Source: Candidatus Cloacimonadota bacterium
GTDB lineage: Bacteria > Muiribacteriota > UBA6191 > JACPRK01
Reading direction: 5' to 3'
Length of the DNA: 11,947 nt
Assembly (NCBI GenBank): GCA_021772705.1
Contig: JAJFLN010000404.1
Location: 1 to 11,947 of the forward strand
In this document: piece after piece, positions 5,636 through 11,947 of the stretch
How positions within the stretch are numbered: the first letter of the stretch is position 1
How the letters are laid out: each line of letters begins with the position of its first letter
Made by a program: the position numbers and the translations under genes
The notes under the pieces: model-generated
Databases searched by the model: none
What the model was told of the DNA's origin: nothing
The model's input: only the letters and a program-made list of their open reading frames with translations

Positions 5636-6955
5636 GTGGAGATCCTTGGAAATGGCCCGGTCCTGACCTTCGATGCTGGCAATCCATTCATCGAATGTGG
5701 CGCCGTGGCGCACGAATCGGGAGTCATCGTCCAGGTCGGCGAGTCCGACGGGCTGCGCCAAAAGTACCCTGAAGCAACCTTCCGTGACCTGAAGGGCCGG
5801 GTCCTGATGCCCGGGACCATCAATTGCCACACTCACCTCTACGGTAGTCTTTCCCGGGGTATGGCTCTGAAGGATCCTCCGCCAACGAACTTCGTCGAGA
5901 TCCTGGAACGATTGTGGTGGCGCCTCGACAGGACGCTGGATGAAGAGGCTATCAAAGCCTCGGCATGGGTCGGTCTGGCCGACGCCCTGCTGTCTGGCTG
6001 TACGACCCTCTTTGACCATCACGCCTCCCCGGCGGCGGTGCCCGGCAGCCTGGACATCCTGGAGGACTGCTTCCGGCAAGTGGGAATGCGGGGCTGTCTC
6101 TGCTACGAGGTCTCGGATCGGGACGGGCCACAGGTCCGGGATCAGGGAATCGCCGAGAACCGGCGGTACGCCACCCAGGATCGAGGCGACCAGTTCCGAG
6201 GAATGACGGGCATTCACGCCTCCTTCACCGTGTCCGACGAGACACTGGATGCCATCGCCGAGGCCATTCCCGGCACCAACGCTGGCGTACACATCCATGT
6301 GGCGGAGGACGCAGCCGACGTGACCCTGTCGCGGGAGAAGTTCGGCGAGAGACCCTTGCGACGCCTGGAGAGCCGGGGCCTGCTGGGCAGAAGCTCCCTG
6401 GTGGCACACGGGGTCCATCTCGAGGAGGCGGAGTGGCAACTCCTGAAGGAGCGGCAGTCTCCGGTCATCCACAACCCTTGCAGCAACCTGAACAACGCCG
6501 TGGGAGCCTTGGAGATCGAGAAGCTCAGGGACGCTGGCGTTACGGTCGGTCTGGGAACCGATGGCTACACGGCCAGCATGCTCGACGAGTATGCCGTGAC
6601 GGGAATTGTGGCCCGGCATGTGGCTGGAACCCCCGGGGCGGGATGGATGAGCTCCCTGGATCTCCTGACCCAGGTGAACCCGGAAATCGCCTCCCGGTTC
6701 TTCTCCCGCCCCCTAGGAAGACTGGCACCGGGCCACTGGGCGGACATGGCAGTCATCCGTTACTGGTCCCCCACCCCCATGGACGCCACCAATCTGGGCG
6801 GCCATCTCCTGTTCGGCATTGCCCGGGCTCCGGTCGACTCCGTCTACCTTGCCGGAGAGGCCGTCGTCGAGGACGGGAAGCTGACCCGTCTGGATCAGCA
6901 GGAGCTGTTCGCCCGGGCCCGCGAGACAGCCCGAAAGGTCTGGGAGCGTTTCTAG
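5636..6955 (+). CDS. ssnA: SsnA-family amidohydrolase (putative aminohydrolase)
   Basis: A 439-aa member of the TRZ/ATZ (cytosine/guanine-deaminase-like) amidohydrolase superfamily, matching remembered SsnA of E. coli (about 442 aa) throughout: LWWRLDR (93-99), DHHASP (127-132), HIHVAED (219-225), LVAHG (255-259) and SPTP (378-381). Metal-site residues are all visible: H65 and H67 in CHTH, H221, H258 and D309 in GTDG, with E224 the likely acid/base. Such enzymes hydrolytically deaminate or dechlorinate heterocycles; SsnA's own substrate is not known. In other bacteria ssnA sits with selenium-dependent molybdenum hydroxylase genes, which fits xdhC three genes on. The GTG start at 5636 aligns with the SsnA N-terminus, has no ribosome site and lies just behind a promoter. 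The next gene's ATG touches its stop codon. Confidence 0.9.
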   Translation: MEILGNGPVLTFDAGNPFIECGAVAHESGVIVQVGESDGLRQKYPEATFRDLKGRVLMPGTINCHTHLYGSLSRGMALKDPPPTNFVEILERLWWRLDRTLDEEAIKASAWVGLADALLSGCTTLFDHHASPAAVPGSLDILEDCFRQVGMRGCLCYEVSDRDGPQVRDQGIAENRRYATQDRGDQFRGMTGIHASFTVSDETLDAIAEAIPGTNAGVHIHVAEDAADVTLSREKFGERPLRRLESRGLLGRSSLVAHGVHLEEAEWQLLKERQSPVIHNPCSNLNNAVGALEIEKLRDAGVTVGLGTDGYTASMLDEYAVTGIVARHVAGTPGAGWMSSLDLLTQVNPEIASRFFSRPLGRLAPGHWADMAVIRYWSPTPMDATNLGGHLLFGIARAPVDSVYLAGEAVVEDGKLTRLDQQELFARARETARKVWERF

Positions 6956-8188
6956 ATGACAATGGATCACATCACGGGGCTGAGCTGCATGCGTTGCGGC
7001 AGGGAGTTTCCCTCTAGCTACTCCGATTACACCTGCAGCGACTGCGGAGTGGACGGAATCCTCGACGTTCATTACGACTACGAGAAGATCGGGTCCCGTA
7101 CGAACCGGGACGGACTGCAAGGGGCGGGAATGTGGCGATACTTGCCGCTGTTGCCCCTGGACGACAGTCAGGCCCCGCCTCCACTGACCGTTGGAGGAAC
7201 CCCACTCTACGCCCCGGAGCGGCTCAGGCGCGAGACGGGCCACCCCTCTGTCTACATCAAGGACGACGGCAGAAACCCGACGGGGAGCTTGAAAGACCGG
7301 GCCAGTGTGGTGGGCCTGGCCAGGGCGCGGCAGGAGGGGGCAGAGGCGATCACGGCGGCATCGACGGGCAACGCGGCCTGCTCCATCGCTGGCTTGACGG
7401 CTCCGGCAGGGATACCTTGCAACATCTTCGTCCCCGAGCGGGCCCCCAGGGCCAAGGTGGCCCAGCTTCTGGTGTACGGGGCCCGGGTCTTCCAGGTTCA
7501 GGGAACCTACGAACAGTGCTTCGACCTCTCCGTGGAGGCCTCGCGCCGCTGGGGCTGGTACAACCGGAACTGCGGCTATAACCCCTGCCTGGTGGAGGGG
7601 AAGAAGACCGTCGCCTACGAGATCGCCGAAGAGCTGAACTGGCAGGCGCCGGACCGGGTCTACGTCAGCGTCGGCGATGGATGCATCGTCTCCGGGGTCT
7701 ACAAGGGATTCTACGACCTGATGCAGCTCGGCTGGATCGACACGATGCCCCATCTGGTCGCCGTCCAGGCCGCCGGAGCTTCTCCGGTTGTCACCGCCTT
7801 TGAGACCGGCTCGGAGATTGTCCCCGTCGAGCCCCACACCCTGGCGGACTCCATCGCATGCGGGACTCCCAGGAACGGCCTGAAGGCACTCCGGGCGCTC
7901 CGAGAGAGCAAGGGCGCCGCCGTCTCCGTCACTGATGAAGAGATCCTCAATTCCATGAGTCGCCTCGCCGTAGGGTCTGGCGTGTTTGGAGAACCGGCAG
8001 GCGTGACAGCCTACGCCGGTTTCCTGAAGCAGTGGGAGGCGGGCCAAGTCGATCGGGATGAACGAGTGGTCGTGCTGATCACGGGCAACGGGCTGAAAGA
8101 CGTCGACTCGGCCTTCAAGGCCGTCGGCGAACCGAACCGGGTGGAACCTACCATCGAGGCAATCGCAGGCCTCGTTCGAACTGGCTGA
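6956..8188 (+). CDS. Threonine-synthase-like PLP enzyme with N-terminal zinc ribbon
   Basis: A 410-aa fold-type II PLP enzyme. Residues 11-30 form a zinc ribbon (C11-x2-C14, C27-x2-C30), as in archaeal-type threonine synthases. The PLP lysine is K113 in NPTGSLKDR, STGN (136-139) is the asparagine loop that holds the cofactor ring, and a Gly-rich loop (SVGDGCIVSG, 238-247) binds its phosphate. ITGNGLKD (375-382) is the typical C-terminal motif. Classical threonine synthase makes threonine from O-phosphohomoserine, but the placement between ssnA and xdhC, without hom or thrB, argues for a catabolic lyase or replacement activity on a related amino acid, perhaps a ring-opening product. That is inference. 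The ATG abuts the ssnA stop with no gap (an in-frame ATG at 6962 is an alternative), so translation is coupled. Confidence 0.88.
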   Translation: MTMDHITGLSCMRCGREFPSSYSDYTCSDCGVDGILDVHYDYEKIGSRTNRDGLQGAGMWRYLPLLPLDDSQAPPPLTVGGTPLYAPERLRRETGHPSVYIKDDGRNPTGSLKDRASVVGLARARQEGAEAITAASTGNAACSIAGLTAPAGIPCNIFVPERAPRAKVAQLLVYGARVFQVQGTYEQCFDLSVEASRRWGWYNRNCGYNPCLVEGKKTVAYEIAEELNWQAPDRVYVSVGDGCIVSGVYKGFYDLMQLGWIDTMPHLVAVQAAGASPVVTAFETGSEIVPVEPHTLADSIACGTPRNGLKALRALRESKGAAVSVTDEEILNSMSRLAVGSGVFGEPAGVTAYAGFLKQWEAGQVDRDERVVVLITGNGLKDVDSAFKAVGEPNRVEPTIEAIAGLVRTG

Positions 8189-8203
8189 GCTGCCGGCGGC
8201 ATC

Positions 8204-8971
8204 GTGACACAGTCCACATCGACCGGACCTCACCTCTCCCTGATCATCCCCTGTTTCAACGAGGAAGAGAGAATCCAGTCGACCCTCGTGACCATCGGCG
8301 ACTTTCTCCGGGAGTCCGCCATCGACGCAGAAGTGCTGGTCATCGATGATGGAAGCAGCGACGGGACACAGGCCGCCGCGGAGGCCGTGGCCGATAGGGT
8401 CCCGGGCCTGCGGATTATCCGGAACCAGACGAACTCCGGCAAGGGATTCGCCGTGCGCCACGGAGTTCAGGAAGCCCAAGGTGTGAACCTTCTCTTCAGC
8501 GACGCCGATCTCTCGACGCCTATCGAGGAGACCTCGAAGCTGCTGGCGTTGCTGGACGCCGGGGCCGACGTCGCCATTGGTTCCCGTCGCATGGCCAGCT
8601 CCCAGATCGAGATCCCCCAGCCCTTCTTCCGCAGGTTCATCGGCGCCACATTCGTTCTGCTCCAGCAGCTCCTGACCGGAATGTCCTACAAAGACACTCA
8701 GTGTGGATTCAAGGCCTTCAGAACCGACGTGGCACGGCAGCTCTTCGGCCGATCATTGATCCGGGGATTCTGTTTCGACGTCGAGATCCTCGTCATGGCC
8801 GTCAGCGCCGGATACCGAGTCGAGGAGGTCCCCATACGCTGGCGAGATGACCGGAACTCCCGGATCAACCCTCTGGTGGACGCCACCCGGATGTTCGCCG
8901 ATCTCCTCGCCATCCGATGGCACATGATCACGGGCAAGTACTCCGGAATCGAGTATCTGCCCCGTGATTAA
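8204..8971 (+). CDS. GT2 glycosyltransferase, dolichyl-phosphate-glucose-synthase-like
   Basis: A 255-aa GT-A fold transferase. LSLIIPCFNEEERI (11-24) opens the Rossmann-like core. VIDDGSSDGT (46-55) binds the nucleotide and FSDADLST (98-105) carries the DxD metal motif (D100, D102). DTQCGFKAF (164-172) and RGFCFDVEIL (187-196) are the acceptor-side motifs seen in ALG5/dolichyl-phosphate beta-glucosyltransferases. There is no C-terminal membrane domain, so it should act at the cytoplasmic face, moving a hexose from a nucleotide sugar to a polyprenyl phosphate. The start is GTG at 8204, 15 nt after the PLP gene, with no strong ribosome site. Its end overlaps xdhC by 8 nt. Its presence inside a hydroxylase-type operon is unexplained; a MocA-like cytidylyltransferase would be the expected neighbour, but its motifs are not those. 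Confidence 0.87.
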   Translation: MTQSTSTGPHLSLIIPCFNEEERIQSTLVTIGDFLRESAIDAEVLVIDDGSSDGTQAAAEAVADRVPGLRIIRNQTNSGKGFAVRHGVQEAQGVNLLFSDADLSTPIEETSKLLALLDAGADVAIGSRRMASSQIEIPQPFFRRFIGATFVLLQQLLTGMSYKDTQCGFKAFRTDVARQLFGRSLIRGFCFDVEILVMAVSAGYRVEEVPIRWRDDRNSRINPLVDATRMFADLLAIRWHMITGKYSGIEYLPRD

Positions 8972-9767
8972 GTTGCCGGAGCAGGGAGGGCAACCGTTCT
9001 TCAGCTCTTTGCTGGAGTGCATCGACAGCCGGAGGCCCGCGTGCCTGGTTGTCTTTCTCGGCCCCGAGAGCCGCTCCGGGCAACGACTGATCCTGGGTCC
9101 GGAAGGGCCGGTCCAGGGAGAGATGCCCACCGGATCTCTGGGTGCCTGGTTACTGACCCAGACCCGGGAGGCCCTGGCTCGGGGCACCAGCGCAACCCTG
9201 CGGCCCGATGGCGACAGTCATCCCGAAGTGGAGGTTTACTTCGAGCCCTACCCTCCCCGCCCCCATCTCTTCATCATCGGCGGAGGTCACGTGGGGAAAG
9301 CCCTCCATGACCTGGCGGCGCCGCTGCCCATATTCCAGCTCACCGTCGTCGATGACCGGCCAGACTACGCCAGCAGAAAGCGTTTTCCAGGCACCGAGAC
9401 AGTCTGCTGTGACTACGCCGAGACCTTCGATCGCGTCCACATCGATCCGGGCAGCTTCATCGTCATCGTGACCCGGGGCCACCGGGCCGACAGGATCTGC
9501 CTCGAGAGGGCCGTCGAGACCGACGCCCGGTACATCGGGATGATCGGCAGCAAGCGCAAGGTCCTCATGACCTACAAGAACCTGATCGATCAGGGGGTGA
9601 GCCGGGAACGCCTCGCCAGGATCCACGCTCCTGTGGGACTCGATCTGTCTGCTGCCGGCGCTCCGGAGATCGCCGTCTCGATCCTGGCGGAGCTGATCGC
9701 CGTCAAGAACGGACTGGACCCTCGCAGACTTCACTCTCTGAGTGCTGGACTGGAGATTCCTCCTTAG
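8964..9767 (+). CDS. xdhC: XdhC-family molybdenum hydroxylase maturation factor
   Basis: A 267-aa XdhC/CoxI-type protein. The N-terminal part (residues 12-93) is the XdhC_CoxI-like region, though the usual Gly-Gly-x-x-Glu core is weak here (GSLGAWL, 58-64). A Rossmann domain follows with HLFIIGGGHVGKAL (101-114), VVDDRPDYA (128-136), VTRGHRAD (169-176), IGMIGSKRK (191-199) and the C-terminal HAPVGLDLSA (221-230). XdhC proteins bind the molybdenum cofactor, help install its terminal sulfur and hand it to xanthine-dehydrogenase-type enzymes. The GTG start at 8964 overlaps the preceding stop by 8 nt, indicating coupled translation. No hydroxylase subunit is in the window, so its client is encoded elsewhere. 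Its last 65 nt overlap the comEC-like gene on the other strand. Confidence 0.88.
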   Translation: MIKLPEQGGQPFFSSLLECIDSRRPACLVVFLGPESRSGQRLILGPEGPVQGEMPTGSLGAWLLTQTREALARGTSATLRPDGDSHPEVEVYFEPYPPRPHLFIIGGGHVGKALHDLAAPLPIFQLTVVDDRPDYASRKRFPGTETVCCDYAETFDRVHIDPGSFIVIVTRGHRADRICLERAVETDARYIGMIGSKRKVLMTYKNLIDQGVSRERLARIHAPVGLDLSAAGAPEIAVSILAELIAVKNGLDPRRLHSLSAGLEIPP

Positions 9768-11947
9768 GACCGGGGGAAGAGGCCAGGCTGCCAGCCTCGA
9801 CAATTCTCTGAAGCAAGCCCGGCTCGGCCTCGAAGCCGCACACCTCCCGCGACGCAGCCTCGGCGGCCTCGTGAGACAGAGTCTCGCCGGCGCAGACAGG
9901 GCCGTGGTACTGCTTCAGCAACCTGTCCAGTGACAGGGCCAGGCCGGAAGGATCCAGGTACTGCTCCGGGTTCCGCAACCCCTCCTTGAGATCCTGGGAA
10001 AATGCCTCCACCAGCGTGCGAGTTTCCCTGCCCGTCGGTACGAGATGAAACCAGAGCAGCTCACTCTGAAGGGGCAGGCAGAGGACATCCCGGCCCGAAC
10101 GAGGCGCTCTTCCGATGTGTCCCCTTCGGTGTGTACGGGCGACCTCGCTCCGTGCGACCTCGTCGGGCACGTCGAGGAAACGGAAGATCCGGCTGTCCAG
10201 TTCTCGCTCCACCGCCATCAGGTACCCGATGGCAGCCGCCGCAGCAGCATCGGGCTGGGTACCGCTCCTCTGCCGGCTGGCGAAGCCCAGATAGTTCAGT
10301 GTCAAGGGATCCAGCTCATCGGCCAGATCAGCTCCGAGCTCCAGTCGAACTCGCTCCAGATCCTCCGGCGAAGGCTGGGTGGGCGGCAGTTGCCCCAGAA
10401 TCTCTTCGAGGCGGGACATCATGGGGTCCATGGGCCGGTTCCCCAGCATCCAACTCCAGTCCCCACTGGGCGCCGTCGGCTGATCAGCAGGGCGACGGCT
10501 GGCGATCTTCAGCGATAGTGCCCGATGGTCTCCGGCCACGATGATCACCAGGTAGTAGAGAAGGACTGCGCTCCCACCTGGCGCCGGCAAATCCAGTGAC
10601 GCCAGGGGGACCTCGGCCAGGACCCGCAGACCCTCCAGAAGAACGGAGGCGAAACCAAAGTTCGCGGCCGCAAAGATGTAGGCCAGCTGCACCGAGATCA
10701 GCCCCACCAGGAGGGAGAGGAGCGCCATGGGCATCAAGATGGCGATCAGGGGCATGACGAACAGGTTGGCCACCAGGGCGATGACCGGAATGGAGCCAAA
10801 GTAGACGAGCAGCAGCGGAGCTGTGCCGATGAAGGCCGCCGTGGAGACCGAGACCAGGCTGCTTCCGTGGGTGGGAAAGCGGCTGAGGAGATGCATCAGG
10901 GCGGGAGTCAGGGCCAGGATCGACAGAGTCGCGGCGAAGGAGAGTTGAAATCCCGGCGTCTCCAGAGCCCGTGGATCATGGATGAGAATCAACAAGGCTG
11001 CTAGAGCCACTCCGTTGAATGGGGAGGTCTTCCGCTCAGACAGCGCCCCGGCGACGACACATGCAGCCATCACGAGGGCACGTAGGATGGAGGGACGGCC
11101 GCCCACCATCAGCGCATAGGCGGCCAGTACTACCAGAGTAGCCAGGGCGGGGAGTCGCCGGCCAATCGGCAGAAGCCCGAAGACGAAGTAGCAGACCAGG
11201 GCCAGAATTCCGATATGCTGGCCCGACTGAGACAGGGCATGGAGCGTTCCGGTCTGCCGGAAGTCCTCGATCTGCTCCGCCGGCATGACAGACCGCTCAC
11301 CCAGAACGAGCTGCTTCAGGAGGTTCGCCGTCCCCGTCTCGTGGGTCGCCGAGAGTAGATCCGAAAATCGCCTCCGGGTCCCATGAGCCCAGGCCACCAG
11401 GCGGTTGCCCTCGCCGATGGCCTGCCGGCGATAGTATCCGGGCCGGCAACTCAGCTCGGAGAGCACGCCGGCGTTGAGCTGAGCATGCTTCCAGCTCCAG
11501 GTCTCGGAGAACCGGTCGGGAATGATGGGGGCCACCTCCCCGCTCACCTGAAACACGTCCCCGTAGCCAGGAATCAACCAATGGACCCCTCGGAGCACGA
11601 GCCTGATCCGGCCCACGGCCTCCCTTCCGGCGCCCGTGGACAGAACCTGGGCAACGCAGACGGCGCGCTCTTGATAGAGCCGCGGCTCCTCGTCCAGTCG
11701 AACAGTCAAGACGACTGGCCCCTCGCCCAGCTGGTGGAGGTAGTGCCTGCCATCGAGAAGCGGGTCCGCCTGCTGTCCTCGGAGCAGACCCGCCGTCAGG
11801 ACCGCGAGTATCAGCAACCGGGTCGCCAGCTTGCCCGACGAGAGGAAGTGAGCTACAGCGGCCATCAGAGAGAGGGCGGCCAGACAAGCCCAGGTGTGCT
11901 GCGGCTCGAGAGACACCTGCTGCTGCAACCGGATGCCGATGACGAAG
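9703..11947 (-). CDS. comEC: ComEC/Rec2-family channel protein with atypical C-terminal domain (5' partial)
   Basis: The minus-strand frame stays open to the window edge. The first possible in-window start is a TTG at 11928, but the residues before it (FVIGIR) look like family sequence, so the true start probably lies outside. Numbered from that TTG: two N-terminal hydrophobic segments (11-50), a DUF4131/OB-like beta region (70-160), then the polytopic Competence domain (200-466) with TGTLHALSQSGQHIG (226-240, conserved His), GGRPSILRALVMA (276-288), PGFQLSFAATLSIL (325-338) and ANLFVMPL (387-394). ComEC carries transforming single-stranded DNA across the inner membrane. The usual C-terminal metallo-beta-lactamase nuclease domain, with its HxHxDH site, is absent. 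Residues 500-741 form an unrecognised soluble domain instead. An internal ATG (residue 494) has a GGAG before it but no intervening stop, so a fusion is the direct reading. Confidence 0.82.
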   Translation of the reverse strand, partial: FVIGIRLQQQVSLEPQHTWACLAALSLMAAVAHFLSSGKLATRLLILAVLTAGLLRGQQADPLLDGRHYLHQLGEGPVVLTVRLDEEPRLYQERAVCVAQVLSTGAGREAVGRIRLVLRGVHWLIPGYGDVFQVSGEVAPIIPDRFSETWSWKHAQLNAGVLSELSCRPGYYRRQAIGEGNRLVAWAHGTRRRFSDLLSATHETGTANLLKQLVLGERSVMPAEQIEDFRQTGTLHALSQSGQHIGILALVCYFVFGLLPIGRRLPALATLVVLAAYALMVGGRPSILRALVMAACVVAGALSERKTSPFNGVALAALLILIHDPRALETPGFQLSFAATLSILALTPALMHLLSRFPTHGSSLVSVSTAAFIGTAPLLLVYFGSIPVIALVANLFVMPLIAILMPMALLSLLVGLISVQLAYIFAAANFGFASVLLEGLRVLAEVPLASLDLPAPGGSAVLLYYLVIIVAGDHRALSLKIASRRPADQPTAPSGDWSWMLGNRPMDPMMSRLEEILGQLPPTQPSPEDLERVRLELGADLADELDPLTLNYLGFASRQRSGTQPDAAAAAAIGYLMAVERELDSRIFRFLDVPDEVARSEVARTHRRGHIGRAPRSGRDVLCLPLQSELLWFHLVPTGRETRTLVEAFSQDLKEGLRNPEQYLDPSGLALSLDRLLKQYHGPVCAGETLSHEAAEAASREVCGFEAEPGLLQRIVEAGSLASSPGPKEESPVQHSESEVCEGPVRS

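Noticed and set aside
6713..8479. 588-codon minus-strand open frame opposite ssnA, the PLP gene and the glycosyltransferase
   Set aside because: It crosses three well-supported genes in antisense. The translation lacks any motif and has the His/Asp/Gly/Val-rich make-up typical of the antisense frame of high-GC genes.
8204..8971. MocA/YgfJ-type molybdopterin cytidylyltransferase, as expected next to xdhC
   Set aside because: The sequence has GT2 motifs (DDGSSDGT, SDADLST, QCGFKAF) and lacks the N-terminal LAAGxSxRMG signature of nucleotidyltransferases.

Overview
The window looks like chromosomal DNA from a high-GC (roughly 60-65% by eye) bacterium. Secreted proteins with signal peptides and a ComEC-type channel protein are present, and a Gram-negative is most likely, but nothing here fixes the phylum. 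There are no tRNA, rRNA, phage, IS or CRISPR signatures.

Positions 1-428 are non-coding and hold two near-identical 155-bp copies of an inverted, 9-bp-periodic repeat. Next comes a left block of small, mostly envelope-associated genes. A secreted phospholipase D-fold protein (429-2069), a double-CDGSH iron-sulfur protein (2122-2364) and a membrane-anchored RING-like zinc protein (2372-2725) lie in one direction. A 61-aa membrane protein (2735-2920) converges on them. A tail-anchored DUF1232-like protein (3178-3813) follows and converges on a 55-aa GTG-start gene (3879-4046, minus strand), with a two-way terminator hairpin between the pair. About 430 bp of apparently non-coding DNA then leads to a secreted TPR protein (4489-5541).

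The centre of interest is a compact four-gene unit, 5636-9767. It encodes an SsnA-family amidohydrolase, a threonine-synthase-like PLP enzyme with its own zinc ribbon, a dolichyl-phosphate-glucose-synthase-like GT2 glycosyltransferase, and an XdhC-family molybdenum-hydroxylase maturation factor. The genes abut or overlap (0, 15 and -8 nt) behind a good sigma70-like promoter that places the ssnA start about 2 nt from the predicted transcript start, so the mRNA is probably leaderless. SsnA and XdhC belong to the accessory set of (often selenium-dependent) molybdenum hydroxylase loci for purine-type substrates, yet no hydroxylase subunit is in view. The PLP enzyme and the glycosyltransferase are unexpected members.

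The right end (9703-11947, minus strand, cut by the window edge) is a ComEC/Rec2 channel protein. Its usual C-terminal metallo-beta-lactamase domain is replaced by an unrecognised soluble domain of about 240 residues, and its 3' end overlaps the end of xdhC on the opposite strand.
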